A DNA stretch of 64,000 nucleotides from Pseudomonas sp. PSB18 (GTDB lineage: Bacteria; Pseudomonadota; Gammaproteobacteria; Pseudomonadales; Pseudomonadaceae). The notes under the pieces were generated by a model. That model saw only the letters and a program-made list of their open reading frames with translations. It did no database searches and had not been told where the DNA came from. Below are positions 26,084-34,959 of the stretch, one piece after another. The translations under genes and the position numbers were made by a program. The DNA lies in contig NZ_NOIN01000002.1 of assembly GCF_014596565.1 (NCBI RefSeq), positions 717,945 through 781,944 of the forward strand, read 5' to 3'. Every line of letters begins with the position of its first letter. Position 1 is the stretch's first letter.

Positions 26084-26971
26084 CTAGAGCACGTAGACAA
26101 AGATGAACAACCCGATCCACACGACATCGACGAAGTGCCAGTACCAGCTCGCCGCCTCGAAACCGAACTGATGCTCGTTGTCGAAGTGCCCGCGCATGAT
26201 CCGCATCAGCATGACGAACAAAATGATCGTGCCGATGGTGACGTGGGCGCCGTGGAAACCGGTGAGCATGAAGAACGTCGCGCCGTAGACCCCGGAGCCC
26301 AGGGTCAGGCCCAGTTCCTTGTAGGCGTGCATGTATTCTTCGGCCTGGAAGCCCAGGAACGCGCAACCCAGTAGCACGGTGATCGCCAGCCAGAGCTTCA
26401 GCGCGCCACGGTGGCCTTTTTTCAAGGCATGGTGGGCGATGGTGACCGTGACGCTGGAGCTGACCAGCAACACGGTATTGAGCAGCGGCAGGCCCCAGGG
26501 GCTGATGACTTCCTTGGGCGCCGGGAAGAGTTTCGGGTCGGGGTTGTTCAGCAAGGGCCAGGTGAACTGGAAGTTCGGCCAGAGCATATGGGCCACGCCC
26601 TTGGTGCCTTCGCCGCCCAGGGCCGGTCCCGACACATGGCGCACGTAGAACAGCGCACCGAAGAAAGCGATGAAGAACATCACCTCGGAAAAGATGAACC
26701 AGCTCATGCCCCAGCGAAACGAGCGATCGAGCTGCGGGCTGTACAGCCCGGCGCGGCTTTCCTTGACCACCGCGCCGAACCAGCCGAACAGCATGTAGGC
26801 CACCAACAGGCCGCCGACGAAGAAGATCAGCGGGCCGTGGGATTCCGGTCGGGCGGCCTTCAGGTCGTTGAACCAGGTCGCCAGGCCATACACCGTGACG
26901 AACATCCCGACCGTGGCGATGATCGGCCATTTGCTCTGGGCCGGAACGTAATAGTGTTCGTGAGTTGCCAT
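26084..26971 (-). CDS. ctaE: Cytochrome c oxidase subunit III
   Basis: 295 residues, seven membrane helices. Family landmarks: WGMSWFIFSEVMFFIAFFGA with the lipid-binding Glu, TVTIAHHALKKG, EYMHAYKELGL, FFMLTGFHGAHVTIGTIIL and the C-terminal WYWHFVDVVWIGLFIFVYVL. Structural subunit of the caa3 oxidase. Confidence 0.96.
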   Translation of the reverse strand: MATHEHYYVPAQSKWPIIATVGMFVTVYGLATWFNDLKAARPESHGPLIFFVGGLLVAYMLFGWFGAVVKESRAGLYSPQLDRSFRWGMSWFIFSEVMFFIAFFGALFYVRHVSGPALGGEGTKGVAHMLWPNFQFTWPLLNNPDPKLFPAPKEVISPWGLPLLNTVLLVSSSVTVTIAHHALKKGHRGALKLWLAITVLLGCAFLGFQAEEYMHAYKELGLTLGSGVYGATFFMLTGFHGAHVTIGTIILFVMLMRIMRGHFDNEHQFGFEAASWYWHFVDVVWIGLFIFVYVL

Positions 26972-26995
26972 TTATTGTTCTCCTTATCGGGCACG

Positions 26996-27547
26996 CTATC
27001 GTTCAGTGTTTTGAGCCACCGGTGGATGACGAGCGGTGATATCGAACAGCGTGTAGGACAGCGTCAGGTGCTTCACATCCTTGGGCATGTCCCGGTCGAC
27101 GATGAAGCGCATGGGCATTTCGATCCGTTCACCGGGTTGCAGCACTTGCTGGGTAAAACAAAAACACTCGGTCTTGTGGAAATACGCCGCCGCGGTGCTT
27201 GGCGCGATGCTTGGAACGGCTTGGGCGCTCATGGGGCGGTCGGTGGGGTTGTGGGCCACGAAGATCATCTCGTTCACCGCGCCCGGCTGTACCACCAGTT
27301 GATCGCCCTTGGGGTAGAAGTCCCAGGGCATGTCCACCGCATTGGTCGACAGGAACTGCACGCGCACCTGCCGCGACGCATCGGCCACCTGCTCGCCCTC
27401 GTACTGCCCGGCGGTCTTGCCATTGATGCCGAACGCCTTGCACATCACGTCGTAGATCGGCACCAGGGCAAAGCCGAAGACGAACATCGCCACCACCACG
27501 ATCATCAGGCGGGTGACCAGTTTCTTCAGCGAAATCGAGTCAGCCAT
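26996..27547 (-). CDS. ctaG: Cytochrome c oxidase assembly protein CtaG/COX11
   Basis: 183 residues. One N-terminal helix (RLMIVVVAMFVFGFALVPIY) with a following Cys (DVMCKAFGI), then an Ig-like periplasmic domain with the copper-binding motif ECFCFTQQ. It delivers CuB to CtaD. ATG 27547 (MADSISLKK) has GGGGAGG upstream; the open frame before it lies in REP sequence. Confidence 0.95.
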   Translation of the reverse strand: MADSISLKKLVTRLMIVVVAMFVFGFALVPIYDVMCKAFGINGKTAGQYEGEQVADASRQVRVQFLSTNAVDMPWDFYPKGDQLVVQPGAVNEMIFVAHNPTDRPMSAQAVPSIAPSTAAAYFHKTECFCFTQQVLQPGERIEMPMRFIVDRDMPKDVKHLTLSYTLFDITARHPPVAQNTER

Positions 27548-27568
27548 GGCTCTCAACCTCCCCACGAA

Positions 27569-27655
27569 CCCCTGTGGGAGCGAGCCTGCTCGCGATAGCG
27601 GTGCATCTGGCACACCGAGTCGCGTCTATCGCGAGCAGGCTCGCTCCCACAAGGG
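27569..27655. repeat. REP doublet between ctaG and ctaD
   Basis: Inverted pair 'CCTGTGGGAGCGAGCCTGCT' (27570 onward) and its complement (27629-27655) with about 30 bp between. It could attenuate transcription or stabilise the upstream ctaCD message inside the cluster. Confidence 0.85.
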
Positions 27656-27664
27656 CAACCGTGT

Positions 27665-29257
27665 TCATTTCACTTCCGGCGGCGTAGTAAAGGTGTGATA
27701 CGGCGCCGGTGACGGCACGCTCCACTCCAGCCCTTCGGCGCCATCCCACGGCTTGGCCGGTGCTGGTGGGCCGCCGCGGATGGTCTTGATCACGATGAAC
27801 AGGAAGAAGATCTGCGTGGTGCCGAACATGAACGCGCCGATGGACGAAACCATGTTGAAGTCGGCGAATTGCAGGTTGTAGTCCGGAATCCGCCGGGGCA
27901 TGCCCGCCAGGCCGACGAAGTGCATGGGGAAGAACGCCATGTTCATCCCGATGAACGACAGCCAGAAGTGCAGCTTGCCGAGGGTTTCGTCGTACATGTG
28001 GCCGGTCCATTTCGGCAGCCAGTAGTAGGCCGAGGCGAAGATCCCGAAGATCGCGCCGGGTACCAGCACGTAGTGGAAGTGCGCGACCACGAAGTAGGTG
28101 TCCTGGTACTGGAAGTCCGCCGGGGCGATGGCCAGCATCAGCCCGGAGAAACCACCGATGGAGAACAGGATCACGAACGCCACGGCAAACAGCATCGGCG
28201 TCTCGAAGGTCAGCGAGCCCTGCCACATGGTGCTGGCCCAGTTGAACACCTTCACCCCGGTGGGCACGGCGATCAGCAGGGTGGCGTACATGAAGAACAG
28301 CTCGCCCACCAGCGGAATGCCCACCACGAACATGTGGTGCGCCCAGACGATGAACGACAGGAACGCAATGGCCGCCGTGGCGTAGACCATCGAGGTGTAG
28401 CCGAACAGCGGCTTGCGCGAGAACGCCGGGATGATCGAGCTGACGGCACCGAAGGCCGGCAGGATCATGATGTACACCTCGGGGTGCCCGAAGAACCAGA
28501 ACACATGCTGGAACAGCACCGGATCACCGCCGCCGGCGGCGCTGAAGAAGCTGGTGCCGAAGTGGATGTCCATCAGCATCATCGTCACGCAACCGGCCAG
28601 CACCGGCATCACCGCGATCAGCAGGAACGCGGTGATCAGCCAGGTCCAGACGAACAGCGGCATTTTCATCAGCGTCATGCCGGGGGCGCGCAGGTTGAGG
28701 ATGGTGGCGATCACGTTGATCGCGCCCATGATCGAACTGATCCCCATCAGGTGGATGGCGAAGATGAAGAACGTCACGCTTTCCGGCGCATAGGTGGTGG
28801 ACAGCGGGGCGTAGAAGGTCCAGCCGAAGTTCGGCCCGCCGCCCGCGGTGAACAATGTCGACACCAGCAGCAGAAACGCCGCCGGCAACAGCCAGAAGCT
28901 GAAGTTGTTCATGCGCGGCAGGGCCATGTCCGGCGCGCCGATCATCAACGGGATCATCCAGTTGGCGAGGCCGACGAAGGCCGGCATCACCGCGCCGAAG
29001 ACCATCACCAGGCCATGCATGGTGGTCATCTGGTTGAAGAACGCCGGTTCCACGATCTGCAGGCCGGGCTGGAACAGTTCGGCGCGGATCACCATGGCGA
29101 ACGAGCCGCCCAGCAGGAACATGGAGAAGGCGAACCACAGGTACAGCGTACCGATATCCTTGTGGTTGGTGGTCAGTACCCAGCGCATCAGGCCCTTGGC
29201 GGGGCCATGGGCGTGGTCGGCGCCGGCATGACCGTGGTCATCGATCACAGCACTCAT
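27665..29257 (-). CDS. ctaD: Cytochrome c oxidase subunit I
   Basis: 530 residues, twelve membrane helices. Catalytic signatures: TTMHGLVMVFGAV (heme a ligand region), FGHPEVYIMILPAFG (the His-Tyr crosslink), IVWAHHMFVVG (CuB His pair) and VVAHFHYVLVPGA (heme a/a3 ligands). K- and D-channel residues lie in the expected regions. Start 29257 (MSAVIDDHGHAG) has AAGGAGAAAGGA directly upstream. Confidence 0.97.
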   Translation of the reverse strand: MSAVIDDHGHAGADHAHGPAKGLMRWVLTTNHKDIGTLYLWFAFSMFLLGGSFAMVIRAELFQPGLQIVEPAFFNQMTTMHGLVMVFGAVMPAFVGLANWMIPLMIGAPDMALPRMNNFSFWLLPAAFLLLVSTLFTAGGGPNFGWTFYAPLSTTYAPESVTFFIFAIHLMGISSIMGAINVIATILNLRAPGMTLMKMPLFVWTWLITAFLLIAVMPVLAGCVTMMLMDIHFGTSFFSAAGGGDPVLFQHVFWFFGHPEVYIMILPAFGAVSSIIPAFSRKPLFGYTSMVYATAAIAFLSFIVWAHHMFVVGIPLVGELFFMYATLLIAVPTGVKVFNWASTMWQGSLTFETPMLFAVAFVILFSIGGFSGLMLAIAPADFQYQDTYFVVAHFHYVLVPGAIFGIFASAYYWLPKWTGHMYDETLGKLHFWLSFIGMNMAFFPMHFVGLAGMPRRIPDYNLQFADFNMVSSIGAFMFGTTQIFFLFIVIKTIRGGPPAPAKPWDGAEGLEWSVPSPAPYHTFTTPPEVK

Positions 29258-29339
29258 GTCCTTTCTCCTTCGAACGAATGGGCTGGACGGCGCGGGGCGA
29301 TGAGCCCCGACCGGTTGCGGGAACACACGTCAGGCCGGC

Positions 29340-30467
29340 TCATTTGCTTTCCGCCTGTTTGAGTTCCAGCACTTCTTTCGGCGTAACCATGTCGCCCTTG
29401 TTGTTGCCCCAGGCGTTACGTTCATAGGTCACGACGGCGGCGATATCGACTTCCGACAATTGCTTGCCGAACGCGGCCATGGCGGTCCCCGGTTTGCCGT
29501 GGAAGACCAGGCTCAGGTGATCGGCCTTCGGCCCGGTGGCAATCTTCGAGCCCTTGAGTGCCGGGAACATCGGCGGCAGGCCCTGGCCTTCGGCCTGGTG
29601 GCAGGCCACGCAGGTGGTGTGGTAGATCTTGTCACCACGTTCCTTGAGTTCTTCGAGGGTCCATTCCTTGCTGGTCAGCTCTTTGAGCTGCGCGGCTTCG
29701 GCCTTGCGTTCGCCCAGCCATTTTTCATAGTCGGGCTTGCTCTTGACCTCGACCACGATCGGCATGAAACCGTGGTCCTTGCCGCACAGCTCGGCACATT
29801 GGCCGCGATACAGGCCGGGCTTGTCGACCCGGGTCCAGGCTTCGTTGACGAAGCCGGGAATAGCGTCGCGCTTGACCGCGAAGGCCGGCACCCACCAGGA
29901 GTGGATCACGTCGGCGGAGGTCACCAGAAAGCGCACCTTGGCGTCGACCGGCAGCACCAGCGGCTTGTCGACTTCCAGCAGGTAATGTTCGCCCTTGGCG
30001 CTCTGGTTATGGATCTGTTCGGCGGGTGTCGCCAGGTTGCTGAAGAACTCGACGTCCTGGCCCAGGTATTTGTAGTGCCACTTCCATTGGTAGCCGGTGA
30101 TCTGGATATCGATGTCCGACTCGCTGGAGTCGTACATCTTGATCAGGGTCGCGGTGGCGGGAATCGCCATGGCCACCAGGATCAGGAAGGGCACGATGGT
30201 CCAGAGGATCTCGACGCGGGTGTTCTCGTGGAAGTGGGCCGCGTTCTGGCCGGTCGAGCGGCGGTGCATCATCATCGACCAGAACATGGCACCGAAGACG
30301 ATGAGGCCGATCACTACACAGATCCAGAAGATGGTCATGTGCAGGTCGAATACTGCATTGCTGATCTGTGTCGCTCCAGGCGCCATATTCACAGTCCAGG
30401 CCGCTTGTGCCTGGCTGAAAATCGAACACAACAGGAGGCCCATCCAAACATGTGGATGTCGCGTCAT
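29340..30467 (-). CDS. ctaC: Cytochrome c oxidase subunit II with fused cytochrome c domain
   Basis: 375 residues. Signal peptide (1-22), two membrane helices (FWICVVIGLIVFGAMFWSMM; LWTIVPFLILVAMAIPATAT), a cupredoxin CuA domain (HSWWVPAF, GLYRGQCAELCGKDHGFMPI) and a C-terminal class I cytochrome c domain (TTCVACHQAEGQG, with a distal Met in the AMAAFG region). The fused heme c makes this a caa3-type oxidase. First gene of the cluster. Confidence 0.97.
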   Translation of the reverse strand: MTRHPHVWMGLLLCSIFSQAQAAWTVNMAPGATQISNAVFDLHMTIFWICVVIGLIVFGAMFWSMMMHRRSTGQNAAHFHENTRVEILWTIVPFLILVAMAIPATATLIKMYDSSESDIDIQITGYQWKWHYKYLGQDVEFFSNLATPAEQIHNQSAKGEHYLLEVDKPLVLPVDAKVRFLVTSADVIHSWWVPAFAVKRDAIPGFVNEAWTRVDKPGLYRGQCAELCGKDHGFMPIVVEVKSKPDYEKWLGERKAEAAQLKELTSKEWTLEELKERGDKIYHTTCVACHQAEGQGLPPMFPALKGSKIATGPKADHLSLVFHGKPGTAMAAFGKQLSEVDIAAVVTYERNAWGNNKGDMVTPKEVLELKQAESK

Positions 30468-30840
30468 TGCGGGTTCCCCTTATCGTTCTTGTTATCCCGT
30501 AGGCATAAAGCCTGCGGCAAGGAGAGCGGCTACATCAGACTACGAACTCGAACCGCCATGCCTTGCTGCCGTACATCGGGTTCATCAGCTAACTCCATTC
30601 AGAACCGAGTATAGACAGCGACTGCAACCTCGCAACGCGATGGCGTAAATCGTTTGAAACAGACGGGACTTGCGCTGGAGGCCGCGAATGGAGAAGGATG
30701 CGAAACCAGATGATGGCAAACCGATATAACAGCGACGCATCAAGGAAGAGGCAGTTATGACAAATAGGTCTTAGGCGTGTTTATTCGCCAGCTAAGTTAT
30801 GTCTTCCCTATTTCATTGCCTTTGTTTTCCTGGAGTTGTC
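30468..30840. other. Intergenic region upstream of the cox cluster
   Basis: 373 bp between the divergent ctaC and the PA0104-like gene. It must contain the cox promoter. I see no tRNA, hairpin terminator or REP in it, and no clear operator. Confidence 0.5.
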
Positions 30841-31491
30841 ATGAACACCGCCGCATTGCGCGAGCAGATCCAAAAAGCCCAACAACACGAAGCCGAGACC
30901 GGCCAATTGGCCCGTCAGTTGGAAGGCCAGTTACCGCACCTGCACCGGGCTATCCAATTGCCAGAGGCGAACGCCAACGACGTCCTGGCGCGGTTTGTCG
31001 CCGCCTACATCGATGAAGTACCTGACCTGCTGGATGCGGCCAACGAGGTCGCCAAGGAGGCGGGCATCGAGCCGCAAATCAAACCGGTGCTGAAAATCGC
31101 CGAGCAGTATTTCCTCCAGCCGCCAACGATCATGGCCGGCCATGTCGGGCTCGACAGCCTGTTGGACGAGGCCTACCTGGCGCATCGATTCGTCGAAGAG
31201 GTCAACGACCTGTACATCAAGCATTTCGGCCAGCCATTGATCCCCTTGGACATGACGGTCGCCAATCTGATTGCCCACCAGTTGATCGGCGAAGCCTTTG
31301 CCAACCAGCTCGACGAAGTGGTGCATCACGCCTTTGATGAGATGCTCAACGATGAGACGTTCGCCTTGGAGTCGGTAGAAACCTACCGCGAGAAACTCAG
31401 CAGCCCTCACACCGGCGCCGCCTGGAAGCGCTGGCCGTGCATGTCGCGGCGCCTGGGCGTGGGGTTGGAGCTGGATCAGCCGGCGGCTTGA
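30841..31491 (+). CDS. Conserved hypothetical protein (PA0104-like)
   Basis: 216 residues, cytoplasmic, helical. MNTAALREQIQKAQQHEAET suggests an N-terminal helix; later segments VAAYIDEVPDLLDAANEVAK and DEVVHHAFDEMLNDETFALE are amphipathic. It sits between sulP and the divergent cox cluster, as does PA0104 in P. aeruginosa. No catalytic motif is visible and no function is claimed. The ATG follows CCTGGAGTTGTC, a good ribosome site. Confidence 0.8.
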   Translation: MNTAALREQIQKAQQHEAETGQLARQLEGQLPHLHRAIQLPEANANDVLARFVAAYIDEVPDLLDAANEVAKEAGIEPQIKPVLKIAEQYFLQPPTIMAGHVGLDSLLDEAYLAHRFVEEVNDLYIKHFGQPLIPLDMTVANLIAHQLIGEAFANQLDEVVHHAFDEMLNDETFALESVETYREKLSSPHTGAAWKRWPCMSRRLGVGLELDQPAA

Positions 31492-31512
31492 TCCAGAGCT
31501 GATTCTCACCAA

Positions 31513-31617
31513 CCCCTGTGGGAGCGAGCCTGCTCGCGATAGCGGTCTATCAGCTGACTAAAATGTTGTCTGATGCACCGCTATCGCGAGCAGGCTCGCT
31601 CCCACATTCGTTCATAA
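31513..31617. repeat. REP doublet, left copy flanking the EF-hand-like gene
   Basis: Inverted REP pair with a 40-bp spacer (ctatcagctgactaaaatgt ...) followed by cattcgttcat. Almost identical, in the same orientation, to the copy at 32302-32404. Confidence 0.9.
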
Positions 31618-31632
31618 GGATGCCCTTCGCTG

Positions 31633-32175
31633 TCAGGCCTTGAAGTCTTTCATCGAGGCAAAGGAATTCGCGATCTTCCGATAAATCAAGTGATCGTCCA
31701 GATCCGTATCGCCATCGCTGTCGGCGTCAGTGGCGTTGACGACCTCTCGATAAAGCCCTTTGTTGTAGCCGGTCACCGTCACGACTAGATCGGGGGCGGT
31801 CATGTCGGAATCTTTCTTGTAGAGGCCAATATCGACGTCAGGCAGTGCAGCGTTTTGGCTATTGCTGCCAAACGAAACCATGATGCACTTGTACAGCCGC
31901 CTCTCGTCCATGCTACTCAACGTGACCATGGCGCTGGCCAGGTCGGCGGCAAGGGTGTAGTAGGACGCGTCATCTTCATCGATGTCGTCATCGCCCTCGA
32001 CATCGTCCACACCTTCGGCGGTTTCATAGAGGCCGGTGATGGAATTGGCATAGACCGTGACGACGAGATCGGGTTTGAGCCCAGGCTTATACCCATTGTT
32101 ATAGCGAGAGATGATGGCTTCTGGAACACCATCTTCATTAGAGTCGTTGAACTCGTATACCAGTGCGTAGTTCAT
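31633..32175 (-). CDS. Acidic EF-hand/dockerin-like repeat protein
   Basis: 180 residues, very acidic, no signal peptide. The sequence is an internal duplication: PDLVVTV at 35-41 and again at 128-134, each followed about 20 residues later by a calcium-loop-like segment (DDVEGDDDIDEDD at 58-69; DADSDGDTDLDD at 150-161) and a helix. The second loop fits a dockerin/EF-hand pattern D-x-D-x-D-G-D-x-D. A further DSNEDG lies at 11-16. Calcium binding is an inference. Start 32175 is chosen because GGAG lies in front of it; an ATG 12 bp upstream lacks one. Flanked by near-identical REP doublets and absent from the P. aeruginosa order, so likely acquired. Confidence 0.6.
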   Translation of the reverse strand: MNYALVYEFNDSNEDGVPEAIISRYNNGYKPGLKPDLVVTVYANSITGLYETAEGVDDVEGDDDIDEDDASYYTLAADLASAMVTLSSMDERRLYKCIMVSFGSNSQNAALPDVDIGLYKKDSDMTAPDLVVTVTGYNKGLYREVVNATDADSDGDTDLDDHLIYRKIANSFASMKDFKA

Positions 32176-32301
32176 GGAATGCTCCATGGAGAGACCGGGA
32201 AAATACCTCCTCTACAAACTAAATCTCGCTCAACGGATGCGTCTACTGTCATAGCTGACAGGTGTACGTGGGTACACCCGGTCCCTAAGTACCAACAAAA
32301 A

Positions 32302-32404
32302 CCCTGTGGGAGCGAGCCTGCTCGCGATCGCGGTGTATCAGCTAACGAAAATGTTGTCTGATGCACCGCGATCACGAGCAGGCTCGCTCCCACATTCGTT
32401 CATC
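32302..32404. repeat. REP doublet, right copy flanking the EF-hand-like gene
   Basis: About 103 bp differing from the copy at 31513 at roughly seven to eight positions, including compensatory changes in the stem (agcggt/accgct versus cgcggt/accgcg). Ends, like the other, in cattcgttcat. Confidence 0.9.
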
Positions 32405-32409
32405 AAGGG

Positions 32410-33939
32410 TCAGGATGCCGCAGCGCCCACCCCTGTCGTCGTGCGCAACCGTCCTTCCAACCGGCGCTTGAGCCCGCGGGATTCGATCAGTAGCTTCGAT
32501 CCCTTGCTGGCGTTCGCCCGGCTCCATTCTTCCAACAACTCCAGGCACGAGTGGTCGATGTAGCTCAGGTTGTTGAGCGGCACATGCACCGTCACGCCCT
32601 CGGGGAGGGTGCCCAGCACCTGGGTCAGCGCCGGCACCTTGAGGAAGGTCGCCGCACCGACCAGGCGCAGTTCCATCTCACCTTCCTGGGGAAGATCCAC
32701 CAGGCTGATTTTCAGTCGCGAGGCTTTCCAGGCCAGCTTCGCCAAGGTCAGGCCGAAACCGATCAGCACGCCGGTCAACAGGTCGGTGAAGATGATCGCC
32801 AACGCCGTCGCGGCATAGGTGAACATCGGCATCCGGCCATAACGGCCCAGGCCACGAAACGCCTTGAGGTCCACCAGTTTGAAGCCGGTGTAGACCAGCA
32901 CACCCGCCAGGCTCGCCACCGGAATGCTTTGCAGCACGCTGGACAGCAGCAGGACAAAGAGCAGCAACCACAGGCCATGGAAAATCGTCGACATCCGCGT
33001 GGTGGCGCCGGCCTGGACGTTGGCCGAGCTGCGCACGATCACCCCGGTCATCGGCAAGGCTCCGAGCAGGCCGCAGAGCATGTTGCCGATACCTTGGGCG
33101 GACAGTTCCCGGTCGAAATCCGCACGCTCGCCGCTGTGCATCCGATCCACGGCGGCTGCCGACAGCAGGGTTTCGGCGCTGGCGATGAACGCGACCGTCA
33201 AGGCGGCGACCAGCAACATCGGATCAGCCAGGTTCAGCAGGTCCGCCGGGCGCAGCCAATCGATGGCTTCGGCGAGGTTGTCCGGCACTTCGACTCGCTT
33301 GACCTGCAAGGCCAGCAAGAGGCTGGCCACGGTGGCCAGGCCCACGCCGAGCAAGGCGCCGGGTATGAAGCGCAGGCCATGGGGGCGAAACTTTTCCCAC
33401 AGCCACATCACCGCAATCGTCGACAGGCCCAGCAGGCCGGCCTGCCAGCCGAACGACGGCAACGCCTGGGCGACTGCGCCGGGGAACGCCGCCAGGTTAT
33501 CCAGCCCTGACGGCTTGGGCGCCGCGTCGAGCATTACATGGACCTGGGACAGCACGATCAGCACACCGATACCCGCCAGCATGCCGTAGACCACGGCCGG
33601 CGCGGTGACCCGGAACCAGCAGCCCAGGCGAAAACGCCCGGCCAGCAATTGCAGGAACCCGGCCAGCAACAGGATCGGCCCGAGCATGCCGACGCCATGT
33701 TGGCGCACCAGTTCGAAAACCAGTACCGCCAACCCGGCGGCCGGCCCGCTGACTTGCAACTTCGAACCGGCGAAAAAGCCCACGATCAGACCACCGACGA
33801 TACCGGTGATCAGGCCCTTGGCGGGCGGCAGGCCGGACGCAATGGCAATGCCCATGCACAAGGGCAGCGCCACCAGAAACACAACCACCGAAGCCAGCAG
33901 CTCCCGTGGCAGAACAGCTTTTAATTGAGCAGCACGCAT
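32410..33939 (-). CDS. SulP family anion transporter
   Basis: 509 residues. Transport domain of about eleven to fourteen helices with VVVFLVALPLCMGIAIASGL and PAKGLITGIVGGLIVGFFAG near the N-terminus and SAAAVDRMHSGERADFDREL in the middle, then a C-terminal STAS domain (about 400-500: VTVHVPLNNLSYIDHSCLEL). SulP proteins carry sulfate or bicarbonate. The adjacent carbonic anhydrase gene on the same strand favours bicarbonate as substrate; that is inference. Confidence 0.9.
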   Translation of the reverse strand: MRAAQLKAVLPRELLASVVVFLVALPLCMGIAIASGLPPAKGLITGIVGGLIVGFFAGSKLQVSGPAAGLAVLVFELVRQHGVGMLGPILLLAGFLQLLAGRFRLGCWFRVTAPAVVYGMLAGIGVLIVLSQVHVMLDAAPKPSGLDNLAAFPGAVAQALPSFGWQAGLLGLSTIAVMWLWEKFRPHGLRFIPGALLGVGLATVASLLLALQVKRVEVPDNLAEAIDWLRPADLLNLADPMLLVAALTVAFIASAETLLSAAAVDRMHSGERADFDRELSAQGIGNMLCGLLGALPMTGVIVRSSANVQAGATTRMSTIFHGLWLLLFVLLLSSVLQSIPVASLAGVLVYTGFKLVDLKAFRGLGRYGRMPMFTYAATALAIIFTDLLTGVLIGFGLTLAKLAWKASRLKISLVDLPQEGEMELRLVGAATFLKVPALTQVLGTLPEGVTVHVPLNNLSYIDHSCLELLEEWSRANASKGSKLLIESRGLKRRLEGRLRTTTGVGAAAS

Positions 33940-34032
33940 GGCGACTCTCCCGAAGATTCTTCAGGCATGGCAAGGCCCGGCCGCTCGAAGAGCAGACAGG
34001 ACTTGACCACGCTAGGATTTATTTAGGAGCGA

Positions 34033-34764
34033 TTAGAAGCGCGCTTTGGGCGTCGCGACCGGGATCGGATGGCTGCCATCGAGCGGCAGGAAACGCCCCT
34101 GGTCCGCATCGAAGGCTTTGATCTCGCTGGTCTCGATGTTGTACACCCAGCCATGGATGAACAACTGACCGCTGGCCATGCGCGAGGCCACCGAAGGGTG
34201 CGTTCGCAAATGCTGCAACTGCGCGATCACGTTTTCTTCGGTGAGGATGGGCATGGTCTGTTTTTCGTCGCCGCACGGGCAGTTGTCGTGAACCATGGTC
34301 TTGGCTACTTCGGCGTGGCGCAGCCAGGCTTTGACCGTGGGCATTCTTTCCAGGGTCTCGGGGTTGAGCACCGCGCGCATGGCGCCGCAATCGGAATGAC
34401 CGCACACAATGATGTGCTGCACCCCTAGGGCCAGTACGGCGTATTCGATGGCGGTGGAGACGCCGCCGTTCATTTGTCCATAAGGCGGAACAACGTTGCC
34501 GACGTTGCGGGTCACGAACAGATCGCCTGGAGAGCTATGGGTAATCAGCTCGGGCACGATGCGCGAATCGGCGCAGGTGATAAACATCGCCCGGGGCGAT
34601 TGGGCGGTGGCGAGTTTCTTGAAGAGTTCTTCCTGCTGCGGGAAGACTTCGTGATGGAAATGCAAAAAGCCGTCAACAATATGCTGCAGCGCTGCATCGG
34701 CGGTTTCCGCCTCGGGTTGGGCTGAAGCCGACGCAGCCAACGGCTGTTTATCCTTGTCACTCAT
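34033..34764 (-). CDS. Beta-class carbonic anhydrase
   Basis: 243 residues. Zinc ligands in FITCADSRIVPEL (Cys-x-Asp-Arg) and IVCGHSDCGAM (His-x2-Cys); RNVGNVVPPYG between them is the family's second conserved patch. It interconverts CO2 and bicarbonate in the cytoplasm. It lies 93 bp upstream of sulP in the same direction, the PA0102-PA0103 arrangement. Confidence 0.95.
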   Translation of the reverse strand: MSDKDKQPLAASASAQPEAETADAALQHIVDGFLHFHHEVFPQQEELFKKLATAQSPRAMFITCADSRIVPELITHSSPGDLFVTRNVGNVVPPYGQMNGGVSTAIEYAVLALGVQHIIVCGHSDCGAMRAVLNPETLERMPTVKAWLRHAEVAKTMVHDNCPCGDEKQTMPILTEENVIAQLQHLRTHPSVASRMASGQLFIHGWVYNIETSEIKAFDADQGRFLPLDGSHPIPVATPKARF

Positions 34765-34959
34765 GATTCATCCTCATAACGCCAGTGGCTGGTTAAAAAA
34801 CGTCCAGGTCAAAGGGTTCGACCCGTCAGTCACTCGATGAACAAGGTAGCGGTCGAAACTTAACTCAAACTGAATCGGAGGCTCTAGGACAATGATTACA
34901 GGCATGACCTAAAGTGCAGGTGCCATCCTGTCCAGCCTGTGCTGCTGGGGCAACTTTAA

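Noticed and set aside
27869..29362. A 497-codon plus-strand frame opposite ctaD
   Set aside because: Shadow of ctaD; residue composition (H, R, D, E, Q) is not that of a folded protein.
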